A DNA stretch of 64,000 nt from Cymodocea nodosa (Eukaryota > Streptophyta > Magnoliopsida > Alismatales > Cymodoceaceae). Both the position numbers and the translations under genes were made by a program. The notes under the pieces were generated by a model. The model had not been told where the DNA came from and made no database searches. It saw only the letters and a program-made list of their open reading frames with translations. The stretch spans positions 23,691,501-23,755,500 of the forward strand of contig CM072335.1 of NCBI GenBank assembly GCA_036874045.1. Direction: 5' to 3'. Shown here in pieces: positions 49,331 to 61,014 of the stretch (position 1 is its first letter; the number at the start of each line of letters is the position of its first letter).

Positions 49331-49450
49331 ACTCAAGGAAAACCCAAAAATATTAAAAGGCTGTACTATACACATTGTGAAGGAAATGGGCACACTGCAG
49401 ACAGATGCTATTGGATAATTGGATTCCCTGAAGGCCACAAACTGCACAAA

Positions 49451-50690
49451 TTGTATCCTAGAAAACAGACACAGCCTAAAAGGAATTTTCAGCCATCTCA
49501 TGTGAACAGTGTTGTCACAGATGTTGAGCAAGCTTATTCTTCAGGTTCGGAACCTATCTCACCCTTCATTACACAGGACCAATATAATCAGTTGATGACA
49601 TTATTGGGGAGCAGTATTGCAACAGATCAACCCATTGACATGGCAGGTATACCCTCTTGCTTAAGATCTGAAACATTTCTTAATGTTGCTATTAGCTTGT
49701 CTGCTGTGCTTTCTTCTGTTGACAATTTTGTCTGGATCATTGACATTGGAGCCTTAGATCATAGAGTCTGCAAACTCATTCAATAAGATTGCCCAATGGC
49801 GAAATGGTGTCACTTGATTCAGTGGGTAGTGCTGTAATTACAAACCAGATTAAACTACAAAATGTTCTACACGTGTCATCATTTAATTTTAACTTGCTAT
49901 CTGTTAATAGATTCACTAAAGAAGCTAGATGTTTTTTTACCTTCTTTGCTCATATATGTTTGATTCAGGAACTTCAAATGAAGAGGGTAATTGGAATAGG
50001 GAAGCATGTTAATGGGGTATACATCCTCGTTACTGGCAAACAACAAGCTCAAGATATGATGGAAATCTCCAAAAGAACGTGGCACAATAGATTAGGACAC
50101 ACAAGAAATTGTAGAATCTTACAAGAACTAAATGTAAATGAAATATCAGAGATAGCAGAATGTCAGATATGCCCCCTTGCTAGATTTAAGCATTTACCCT
50201 TTCCTGTTAATAGTAATAAGGCTTCTAAGCCATTTGAACTCTTACATTGTGATGTTTGGGGGAAGTTTCCTATTATAGGTTACTCAAATTTCAATTTCTT
50301 TTTAACTGCTGTTGTTGATTACTCTAGAAGTACTTAGACCTCTCTTATGCAACATAAGAATGAGGTCTTCATGCATATCAAAAGTTTTATTAATATAGTT
50401 GAAACTCAATTCAGTTCGACTGTCAAAGTAATTCGAAGTGACAATGGTAATGAATTCACATGTTCTACTCTTGCTAATTTTCTGACTAGTAAGGGAATAA
50501 TACATCAATTTTCTTGCACTTATACACCCCAACAGAATGGGGTGGTTGAGAGAAAGCATCGACATTTGCTTGAAATAGCTGGAACACTTTGATTTCAGGC
50601 TAACTTACCATTAAAATTTTGGAGTGATTGCATCCTTATAGCAACTTATATTATCAATAGATTACCTACTGAAATCCTTGATGGAAAGAC
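49451..50690 (+). pseudogene. Copia protease and integrase remnant
   Basis: The protease active-site region reads WIIDIGALDH (about 49734-49763), where the catalytic D-S/T-G triad has Ile in the middle, which should inactivate it. The integrase follows: TWHNRLGHT (HHCC finger, with CQICPLARF), LHCDVWGKFPI, a stop at 50336, VIRSDNGNEFTCS, and TPQQNGVVERKHRHLLEIAG with the catalytic Asp and Glu kept, then another stop (TGA) at 50590. Broken in at least three places. Confidence 0.85.
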
Positions 50691-52188
50691 CCCTTATGAA
50701 TTGTTGTATGGTAAGAGACCTAATTATGCTCATTTAAGGGCTTTTGGTTGTTTGGCTTTTGCCTTAAATAATTGTCTTACACACAAATTTGACAAAAAAG
50801 CTCATCGCTACATCTTCTTGGGTTATCCTTATGGAGTGAAGGGATACAAAATGTATGATCTGGAAACGAATAAAGTTCTTGTGAGCAGAAATGTTGTTAT
50901 CCATGAACGTATATTCCATTTCAGTAATTTACAGGTGCAAGCTGAGGTACCAGATGATTTCCCAATTTTTGGTCATCCACCAAAAGAACTCACTGGTCAA
51001 ATCATCCACGGAACCCCACAAAGTGCAGTTGATATTCAGTCCTTTAATGAAACAGTAAATGTACCAGCTAATGACGAACTTCATATTGAAGAAGGGGTAG
51101 AAGACAATAACCAAGATGAGCATTCATTTCCTTTAACTCACTCTGATCATATTAATTCTTCTCAGGAGGACGAGCCTGACGATGAACCAGATGGTATTCA
51201 TCAACATGAAGTTGATCGTGCATTGAACAATGACAGACCTCCTGATCAAATACAGGAACTGAAGTTACAATTAAACTTAGCATTCAAATTGAAAGATCTA
51301 GGCATACTAAAATACTTTCTGGGAATTGAGGTGTCTCGTGCTCAAGATGGGATTTTCCTATCCCAACAAAAATACACATTGGATCTGTTGCATGATACAG
51401 GCTTGATAGGTTGCAATCCTGCTAAAATTTCGATTCCAGAAAATTTCCAACTTGATGCCAACAGCCCCTTACTACCTGACCCTACTATCTATAGAAGATT
51501 AATGGGAAGATTGATTTTTTTGACAATTACAATGCCTAACATATCTTACGGTGTTCATTTTTTTAGTCAATTTATGCAGAATCCAAAACATAACGCCTTC
51601 CAAAGATTAATTCAGATTGTTAAATATTTAAAGAGTTCAGCAGGACGTGGGATTTTATTCAAGTCCACATCTGTTCGACGGTTACAAGCATTCTCATACG
51701 CCAATTGGGCAAGGTGCACATTGTCTAGACATTCAACATCCGATTATTACATCTATTTTGGTGATTCACTCATTTCTTGGAAATCCAAGAAACAACAAAC
51801 TGTGGCACGATCTTCCGTGGAGGCAGAGTATAGAGCCTTAGCTACAACAGTAAGTGAAGTTACTTGGCTGCATGCCTTATTTATAGATCTTGGGATTCCA
51901 CAGCTTACACCTACAGTTTTATATTGTGATAATTCTGCTACTTTGCAAATAGCTAAAAATCCGGTTTTCCATGAAGGCACGAAGTATATAGAATTGGATT
52001 GTTATTTTGTTCGAGAAAAGTATCTTGCAGGTGACATTCGATTTCAATTCACTCAGTCTTTCAATCAAGTAGCTGACATCTTCACCAAACCTCTCAACCA
52101 TCCTAAATTTTCAAGGCTTCTTAGTAAACTGGGCCTCAGAAATCCTCTCCCCCGTTTAAGGGGGAGTGTTACCTTTTTCCTTTGCTAG
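50691..52188 (+). pseudogene. Copia pol 3' part: integrase tail, deleted RT, RNase H
   Basis: One long open frame. It starts with the integrase tail (ELLYGKRPNYAHLRAFGCLA, then GYPYGVKGYKMYD), continues with an acidic linker (EDEPDDEPDGIHQHEVDRAL), and jumps directly to KLKDLGILKYFLGIEVSRA, the end of the reverse transcriptase. Roughly 170 or more residues expected in between are missing, including the YVDD active site, yet the frame is kept. RNase H is intact in outline: WKSKKQQTVARSSVEAEYRA, LYCDNSATLQIAKNP, ADIFTKPL. Confidence 0.88.
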
Positions 52189-52455
52189 GTTTGTTGTTCT
52201 CCTTCGTTGGGTTTAGAGTTTCCTTCCTTTTCCCTTCGTAAGGTTTAGCTTTGCCCTTTATTAGGGTTAGTGTTTCATTACTTATTGTTTTCTTATTCTT
52301 TGATTTTACGAGCTCGAATCTCCCGTTGAACCGGATCCACACAATTGTATATAAATCTTCTTTTACAGACATTCCCTTTTCGATGAATAAGATTTGAGAA
52401 ACTTTCTTCCCGATGATGATAGTACTAGATCGAGGTTCCAATCCAACCTTTCACA
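52167..52455 (+). repeat. 3' LTR of the copia element
   Basis: Begins TGTTACCTTTTTCCTTTG right after the polypurine tract and ends CCTTTCACA, followed by the GTTTA duplication. Shorter than the 5' LTR by 35 bp. Confidence 0.92.
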
Positions 52456-53772
52456 GTTTACAGTAAATAACATCAAATGGTTATAATTTAGTTAAACTTA
52501 TTTGTTAAGAGAAAATGGTTGCAAATGATTTTATTAAAGAATTTCAACCTAGATGGTAGCAGCAAACTACAAATTTTGCGGATAATGCACATGATGATTA
52601 TTTAAGGAGTGAGGATGATATTACTTAAATTTTATATTTTCTTTTACGGTTCTAAACACTATCTTTTGTATCTTTTTTTATTAATTTACTTTACCTTTTA
52701 TTAAAAACAATTTATTTAGTCAACTTTGAATAGATGTTAGCGTTTAACTAATAAGTGTCCGTTTAATTGATTTTGAATTGTAATTGTCTTATATTATTAT
52801 GTATATTACGCTGTTAGATGAACACTTGCAAACAAAATTTATTATGCTCTACCAATCTTCATGTGCATTGTCATCTACTTAAATCTGGTTTTTGGTTTGA
52901 CCTGATCATCATCAGGAAAAGTGTTTGAGAATTGAGATTTTAAGTAATGATCCAAAGTTTTTGTGCCCCATTTGACATATATTCTCAAGGAGTTGAGGAG
53001 GACTACATTAAGATCTATGGTTTCTTTTTTGAGCATAGTGAGCTCAGAAATATTTTAAAAATAAATTTACAAATGTGCATAAATTATCAAAAAAATTAAT
53101 ATAAATAATGTCAGAGAAGTTTAAATTTGTCGGAAAAAGGTGATGGCTACAAGTAGAATGAGTAAAAAAAATTGTAAATATATATTAAATTATTAGAAAT
53201 TTAATAATAACAAATGTCATGAGAAAACTTCATTTATATAATAAATCATGACATAGTGGTATATATGATCAACAAAGTTTATCCAAAAATTACATTTACA
53301 ATATGACTTGTTCTCAATAGTGAAATAAAGCAGTTGGTCTTCCACTCCATGTGAATAAAAAAAGATTTCTTATTAGGTTCAAATAAAATTTTAAAAAATA
53401 GCCTAGCAAAAAAAAGGTTTAAGTAAAAAATAAACATTAGCATTATCAAAAAAATATTTAAAGTATATTGGAATCACAACTTCAATGAAATTTTTTCAAC
53501 AAAAAGTTGTTATTCCCGGGCAGTAATAGATACTATTTCTACTTTGAATTTTATTTCTATTATTCTGCTTTGTTTAAGTACTTATTTTAAGTACTTATTT
53601 GGAAAAATGGTGTCTCAGGGACATATGTGAAAATATCGATTTTTACATGCTCGTTTCCGAAGTTTTGTGACACGGGGAAGGAAGGTTATCCTATCCACAG
53701 TCTACTGGCACTGGAAGTCTGCAACTCTCGCAATCTTGCTCGGAGGGAGGGGTCGGACGACGGTCAGTGGCA
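52456..53772. other. AT-rich intergenic region upstream of LTD
   Basis: No gene is seen. The GC content rises from about 53640 into the LTD 5' UTR. Confidence 0.5.
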
Positions 53773-56295
53773 ATGGCATCCATCCCATGTCCGATCACGC
53801 AGCGCTTCTCCTCTTCTTCAGCTTCTTCCACCGCCACGGTCAAATGCTCGTTTCGGAGCTTGAAATCGCCGTTTCTGGCGGGAAGGGGCAAACTCGGTTG
53901 GTGCAGAGAGTCGAAGCTGATGAGGACAAAGATGTGTCCTTCTGGTACGAAGGGTGGGGGTGCCAGGTGTTGGTTCAAGTTCGGGAAGAATGGAGTTGAT
54001 GCCGAAGGCGCTGGGATATATGGTAGCCAAACAAGGGACGACTTCGATCGCGACGATGTCGAACAGGTGAGTATTTACCTTTACCTTTCTCAACTCGGGA
54101 CTTCCTTTCTTTATCATTGTCTTGTGGTTTTTAATTTTGTTTCTCAACTGGGGACGTTCTTTCTTTCTCTTTCTAATTCTGTTATCTAATGATGAATGTG
54201 GAGGTGCTCTAATTTTCTCTCTTATCCTTGTCAACCACATAGAGAAAATTTCTTGGACCATTTGAATGACACTCCTTAGATTGTGGCATCACCCACATCA
54301 ACCCTTTTCTTTTGTTGGGCTTGAAGGATTTTGTTTCAACAAAGTCTTATACTTCCCCTTAGGCAAAACATGTTCGATTGGCACTTCCTCTAAGTGAAAT
54401 CCAAAACTTCCCATGTCACTATTTGTCCTTGAAAGGATGGCTTCACGCAGAGGAAGATTCTTGAGCACTATCAAAACTACTCCTAAAGTAGAGCTTGTTA
54501 GATACAATTTCACATGAGAGAAACATAAGGCAAAGGCAGAGAATAATTGTCAATCACTAGAGAAGTTGCCAACACAAGTGTCATCCCCTTCTTATAGAAG
54601 TGATGTATAAAGATACATCTAGAACCAGATGAAACAATGCAAGCTTCATTATTTCTCACTCATACGTGACCAAATGACAATAGTAAGTGCAATCAAATCG
54701 AATAATCTCCTTTACAATGTCACATCCACAAAGCTACATATGAAATGAGGGACTTGTAACGTAGGTAATTGGGTCATCATTCGAATTCTTATTACCCACA
54801 TTGGCAAACATAATCGGCAAGGAACACACCAATCACATTATACCAAGTGAAACATTTAAATGAAAGTCATTCGCTCAACCTTTCATGTACGTGAATCTTA
54901 TGTAGAAAACAATATTACCAAGCACAAGTCTAATAAGAAAAAATGAGAAAACATCACATCATGTGAGAAATCAATCACTGAGTGAGAAACGAATGAACAC
55001 AATCACTTGTTTATTCAAACAATGTCATTCACTCAATTGCTTATCCAAATGAACACCCTTTTTCTGTAGCTAGAGATAGCCAAGCACAGCCCCAAATCGC
55101 TAGGTAAAACATTTGACTAAAATTAGATGGCTCAGCAAACATCTGAGCTAACCTAGAAAGTGGTAGTAGCAAGAGAGAAACGCATGCTCATGTGCCATTC
55201 CATATAATCCCAAAGACAAGTGACCTAGCCTAAGGTAGAGATGTGTGCTAGTATCTACCAAACCAACCTACATGACCTAGTCTCAATGGACACCAATATC
55301 ATAATGCCGTACAAAAGAAACACTATCCCTATAAATTGGAATAGATCATAAAGCATGATTCTTCATTTTCTATTGTTAATCCCCTCTTAAAACTTGATTC
55401 TTCCGAAATTCCTACTTAGGATCAAAGAATCAATGGCTACCTATACACCATCGATTTCCTTTGAACATCCTTTTGTAGGTCCAACCACCTCATTCTCTGA
55501 CATCTAATAGACTGTGCATTGCAAACTCCAGGGTAAGATCAATGGCACCTAGGCATCCAAAGGAATTAATTATTTTTTCTAGACTTATTTATATATGTTC
55601 ATTTAATGCAAAAGGTAAAAGAATAACACATTTACAAATAGTATCACGCATTGATATACCTACCTTAAACTTAGAAAACATCAATAAACATTGTTAATAT
55701 ATGTAGAAGCCATTTAAACAATAAATAAGGTAAACACTATTTAAAAATCACAAAGTAGAAATTAACTTCTAAAATCAATACAGTAATAATACAAAAGTTC
55801 TTACTTATGCTTAATAGATGCTTAGATTAAAAATACTCCCAAAGCACCTTATAAAATAACGGATCCTCGTTAGATCCATAACTTGATCTGCCAAGAATCC
55901 TGTTAAACTAAACAAAGGGCATGTCTGGGTGTGAAAACGCCCAGAACCATAACAAAATGGATACAATGTTCACGAGAGCTCCATATATGCGTGGGATATT
56001 TAACTAATTGCGTGTTTTGCTTTATTTTATGTAGTACTTCAATTACATGGGCATGCTTGCTGTGGAGGGTTCGTATGACAAATTGAATGCTCTTCTGGAT
56101 CAAAATATACACCCCGTGGACATCTTATTGCTTCTGGCTGCCACAGAAGGTGACAAACCGAAAATGGAAGAACTACTGAGAGCTGGAGCAAAGTATGACG
56201 TGAAGGATGCTGACGGAAGGACAGCACTAGATAGAGCAGCAACCCAAGAGATCAGAGAGTTTATAGTTGGATATTCTGCTCAAAACGTTCGATAA
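53773..56295 (+). CDS. LTD: LHCP translocation defect protein (LTD), ankyrin-containing chloroplast protein
   Basis: LTD passes light-harvesting chlorophyll proteins from the envelope import machinery to the stromal cpSRP pathway. Exon 1 is 53773-54066 and exon 2 is 56035-56295, giving 184 residues with a 1.97-kb intron. The N-terminus, from MASIPCPITQRFSSSSASST, is a Ser-rich transit peptide. The conserved middle reads CWFKFGKNGVDAEGAGIYGS then RDDFDRDDVEQYFNYMGMLA, and the ankyrin-like part reads HPVDILLLLAATEGDKPKME, LLRAGAKYDVKDADGRTALD. The splice (GAACAG|gtgagt, ttatgtag|TACTTC) rebuilds the invariant DVEQYFNYMG. The ATG at 53773 gives the usual MASIPC start. The intron holds only unrecognised sequence; a minus-strand frame at 54298-54513 is not identifiable. 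Confidence 0.95.
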
Positions 56296-57238
56296 TTTGT
56301 AATTGTTTACATGTTCTGATTGTCAGGTCTTCTGTCCATCATTCAAGAGATGTGGATTGGATTTTTTGTATTTATATCAAGCTACAAATAATGTTTTTAT
56401 GTTTGTCAGATGGTCCTCATTGTTGATCATTTTGCTGCTTTTAGTGTAACAAATAAGTTGGTCTACCCTCATCATATTTGAACACCTAAACATGTCTCTC
56501 CTTTCACCAAAAAAAAAAACTCACAATTACTTAATTTAGTGTGTGTACACGTGTGTGTGTGGCTGTATGTGTGTCTGCATAACACACGTAGGTAATATTA
56601 AGTGAAGTCAAGTCTCAATTATGGTAAATAAGATCCTTAGCCATAAAAGTGAACAATATTATTATTATTTTTGGTTTTAATTTTATGTTTCTATTTCTTT
56701 TAATTTTAGTGAAAAAAATATTTATGTGTCATCGCCATTTCTAGGGATTTATCGTCCATCTGAAAAAGGAGACGAGAACATGCAGTTGGTCTGCGAATAA
56801 GGTTTGGGACATGATTGATGCGGCGGCACATGATTGAAAACCTAAATAAACGATATATGGACATGGAGGAATTATTTGATATGTGAAGTATAATGCAATG
56901 AACTTTTTTAGTGGACCTAAAAATACTGAACAAACTATCTTACTAATCTTAAATAAATTGCACAAATCCTTAATAAATACGGAAACCTTAAATCGAGCAT
57001 CAAATTGGAGTAAGATTTCATTGAAAGCCGTATCTAGAACAAGTAAAGCCTAGGCCACAATCCCCTGACAGCTAAACAACTCATTAAAAAAAAAAGGTGA
57101 TCCTACATATTTTCTTACAATTTATGAATTATTTCATTTTTGATGTTGTAATGCATTTGCAAATTATACAAAACTATATACGATGAACATGGAATATATA
57201 TGGGTGAAGAAACTAAAAACATATTACATGGTGAAATG
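56296..57238. other. Convergent 3' region between LTD and LCNP
   Basis: About 940 bp of AT-rich DNA between two converging genes. A short GT-rich run lies at about 56541-56576. The overlapping minus-strand frames at 56706-56965 have no recognisable content. Confidence 0.5.
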
Positions 57239-60200
57239 TTACTTGAGATAGAGTTCAAAGAGCTTCTTCAAAGTGACAAACATGTTTGTGAAAGGGTTGA
57301 GCTCAAGTGGATTCTTCAACTCCAAATCAGGGAATTGGTTTGTTAGAGCTTCTTTCGTTCCAGGCATTGACATCATCGAAGCTAGTTTACCAGAAGAGAC
57401 AGCCTCGCAATCTTGGGGAGTATCTTTAATCTGACTTCGATCATAGCCAAAATTTGCTAAATAAGATTTGTATTTCTCAATGAAAGCCGGTCCAGGATCA
57501 GGTGTTCTTGAATAGATCTGTTCTCCAGAACATTGGAAAGATTATTCCAAAAGAAACACATAGGTAACATCGTTAGATTCTTGGTGAACTTGGCCATAAT
57601 ATTTAAGAAATAAAGTGTTACAAAGTTGATACACATTTTTTAACAGCATTTGATTGAAAATCAATTTTCAATGTAGCAGAAAGTAATTTGTTTGGTAAGA
57701 AAAGTGTCTCAGTGTAAGCATAATCTTCCATTTAAACTATTCATAGAAAATGGAAAAAGAATCTACTGCATGCCTATTTGAGGATAAGAATGAATTTCTA
57801 ATGGAAAAAGAATCTACCTTTAAAAAATACTTGATATTTTCTAATGTTACGTTTGATGAGAGTATGAGACTACCATATTTTTCTTCCTCAACTAGTGAGC
57901 AACCTACATTTACACCTAGTCTAGTTGATAGCACCATAGACACTTGCACTACTCATTCTAAGCCTATTTCAATTTGTTCCTTTAAGTCTGACCCTTGAAG
58001 ATCTTAGTCATTGGCCATGAGGTTACCATAACACTTCAATCCCTATTAGTTGTATTCCTAGATCCAAAATCTTCTAGCCTACATCTTCCAAATCCCTTTC
58101 ACTAATAAGCACCATGCTACTTCTCATCATATTTCTTAGTTTGTTTCTTATAATTGTCTTAAACCTACCGTTGGACAATTTGCTTTGAAACAATAATAAT
58201 TTGAACTATAATCTAATTACGTAAGGTTAGCATAATTGTACAAGAGACAATGAAGACATCTAAATTAGGTTACTCTACGTTTATTAGAGACAATCTAGTC
58301 ATTTGGAGAAACAAGAAATAGAAATTGGTGTCATGGATCTATAGCTTTGATCACATGTGGTATGATTTTTCTAACAAAACTTGGATTCCTTGTATAATTT
58401 CCAATGCTAATACATTGAAAATCAAATTGTCATCTTCATTGCCTACCTTCCATAAGTAGATGAAGCATATTAAGGTCACCTATCATTATGTAAGAGATTT
58501 GATGATAAAGAGAGTAATGGCTATATCATAGAACTTTTCAAGAACCAGTCGATATCTTCGTCAAAGGATTGAGAGCCAATCTTTGAGAGTCACTGTGTAA
58601 TAATTAGGGCATGCTACATATACATGCTTCAACTATAGTGTATCATATATATAATTAGATCAATAGATACCAATATATCCATACACCTTGGTCATTAAAT
58701 GACCCATTATATATATGTAATCTCTTGTTAACAATAAGAAACAATTTGATTTTTCCTCTAACATATCAAACTCAATAAGAATGAGATTAGCAAGAGAGTG
58801 GTAATGGAATCAAGAAATAACAAAATTTTTAGTGATTCCATGATCTTGGAAATGTCACTTGTAGTAAGCAGACATGGTAATGATGATGGTAACAATGATA
58901 ATGGCAGGTTATAAAAGGATAAGGATAAATACAAAGGTATAACGATCCAGATTCAACATGTAAAAGATGAAAATTTAAGTAGAAGACTACTAAAGGCATG
59001 CAAGAGATGACATAGAAAGTTGGTAAATTTATATTATCCTAATAATAATATATATGGAGTGCTTTCTCCAAAACATGATTAATGTAGTGGCTAGAGAAGG
59101 AATAATGTAAAAACATCAATTGATTGTGACATAATGAATAGCTATCTCAAATCACAAAATTGTAAGAAAGCTACATGACTACAACAATAAGCTGAAATGG
59201 CAATTGTCAACCTATGTTCACATTGGTTCATCGAATCATCAACTCTGCTAGTGAGTTTAACAATATTAATAATATAAATATATTATTATCAAATGTACTA
59301 CAAGTTGTGGAACAATAACTTTTGCCAACATGATCAAACAATAAAACGATATTGATCAACAGAGGTATTTTACATGTTATTAAACTTATGTAATGTTACT
59401 TTTTTGAGGAGCCTTTAAAATGTCTATTATATATTTTGATTTTTTATTCTTTAAGAAATTTATATTAATTGTGTGTAGAATTTTTGATATAATAAACATC
59501 TACAGTTGAATGTTACAAAATTGAAATTTATAATTAACTTTTTTCATGGAATTTCCATTTTCAACATTTCACCAATGGCATTTTCAATGATATTTGACGA
59601 TTTCTTTTTTGGCAGACTAAAAACACTCTTTGCTGGTAAGAGGCAATGGGAGAAATGGTGAAGCACTGAATCAATAAAGAACATATAGACATTCATAATA
59701 AAATTATGGTGCATTGGCATATATTAGATAATGCAAGAGTTTCATTATTCGAATGACAATTCATAGAGAAACAATAATGATTTATTTATGCAATCACAAT
59801 TTAAAATGCATATACCTGAATAAAGCTCCTGTCTTTGGCACCAGAAACAAGTGCAAAGTTATCGTAGTCAGTTGCAATCACATCGTAGGGCTCCTTGGGT
59901 ATAAAGGGAATTGTAGGGAAACGAAGATAACACTTTTCCCTTATCATTTCTTGTTTCTCTAGATCAGATTCAGCCTTCTCCTTATCTTCCTCAGAAAGGC
60001 ATTGAACTCTCCCTCTAATGCCAGTGATATAACCATCTGGACCACCATGAACACAAAAAGTATCAACCTGGATGGATGGAGTCTCTGCATCATATGTATA
60101 TACACCCTGCATATATGGATAGGAATGAGATTTGCAAATATTGTTCTACATACTTTGAAAAAATTTTAAAGATAACTAAATTACTAAGATGAACCACAAT

Positions 60201-60466
60201 TCACAGATATAATTTGGAACATGTACCTGTGTGCAGTGGCAGTCTTCTTGGCCTTGACCAGCAAACCCACGTTTAAGTGATGCCACTTCAAACCATCTTC
60301 CAGCATATCTATTTGGATCAAAATTCTTCGCAGTCATTCCCCTCATCATCATGATATTCCCATTTCTTTCACCATATGTTTCGTCAGGTTTAATAAGCTT
60401 GCTTTCATTTAAAACAGTCCCAATGTGGAAAAGGTTATACGAGTTGGGCACTTCTGCTGCCATAAC
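57239..60466 (-). CDS. LCNP: Chloroplastic lipocalin, 3' three exons (5' end outside the window)
   Basis: LCNP is a thylakoid-lumen lipocalin that protects thylakoid lipids from peroxidation and is needed for sustained photoprotective quenching. Exons on the minus strand are 60466-60227, 60106-59816 and 57517-57239, encoding 269 residues in one frame. Landmarks are MRGMTAKNFDPNRYAGRWFE (with the lipocalin GxW motif), VASLKRGFAGQGQEDCHCTQ, VDTFCVHGGPDGYITGIRGR, CYLRFPTIPFIPKEPYDVIA, TDYDNFALVSGAKDRSFIQ, and in the last exon SRTPDPGPAFIEKYKSYL, DTPQDCEA and LTNQFPDLELKN, ending LKKLFELYLK. Six Cys residues are typical of the family. The transit peptide exon is missing and would lie beyond 64000, since 60467-64000 is repeat DNA. 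The 2.3-kb intron 57518-59815 carries a dead copia fragment in the opposite orientation. Confidence 0.95.
57745..58740 (+). mobile_element. Decayed Ty1-copia fragment in an LCNP intron
   Basis: Plus-strand pieces in copia order: FSNVTFDESMRLPYFSSSTS (integrase-to-RT linker, 57840-57900), FIRDNLVIWRNKK (RNase H start, about 58280-58315), YHYVRDLM (about 58482-58505) and VDIFVKGLRANL (RNase H end, 58548-58583), followed by a TGTATCATATATATAAT-like LTR start near 58640. Almost all of RT and much of RNase H is deleted or mutated. Confidence 0.6.
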
Positions 60467-61014
60467 CTGTGTCAACATTTGAACTGAAATAAAAAAGGCT
60501 GTGGAAATTTGGTAAAACCATTCCAAATATCACATTTTTGAATAAATTCAAAAGGATGATGCGGATGGGGTATTAATTAAATTTGCAAGTTTCTCGTGTG
60601 GATTTAAGCAATTCCACACTGTAATATAAGAACATCATATGGTAGGATAATAACTAATTCATAAACTAAAACAAATCATTCATGTAGTCACAGTAAAGCA
60701 AGAGGGTTATTTTTCATGCTGATTCTGCCAATCCACAATCCTGTTATAAAAGAGAAAGTTGTGATTCTACCTCTTTTTCTTCCAAAAATATCCATTAATC
60801 CAAACCATAAAACATTTGAATTAATAAATTTATAAAATAGCTTAACCCATATACTGATATACCTGAATTATCCATTAATCCAAATCATTCATGTATATTT
60901 TATATTGATCAACAACATTTTATTTGTAAAAAGCTTAACCTGATGTCTGAATTAAAACATTTGAATTTGAATATGATTATTTCATATTAAAAAATTATAC
61001 ATATAAATATAAAT
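60467..61014 (-). other. LCNP upstream intron, non-repetitive part
   Basis: AT-rich sequence following the acceptor gacacag at 60467. No upstream LCNP exon is found here. Confidence 0.5.

Larger units (their letters stand above)
48092..52455 (+). mobile_element. Ty1-copia LTR retrotransposon, both LTRs present, non-autonomous
   Basis: A complete-ended 4.36-kb element with 5-bp target duplications GTTTA at 48087-48091 and 52456-52460. A PBS (TGGTATTAGAGCGAGACAG) directly follows the 5' LTR and a polypurine tract (AAGGGGGAG) precedes the 3' LTR. The internal region has gag, protease, integrase, a remnant of RT and RNase H in copia order, interrupted by several stops and frame changes. The LTRs differ in length (324 and 289 bp) and at many bases, so the insertion is old. 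It lies just upstream of ATPG in divergent orientation. Confidence 0.93.

Noticed and set aside
53667-54261. Alternative frames over LTD exon 1
   Set aside because: They lack the conserved LTD motifs seen in the 53773-54066 frame.
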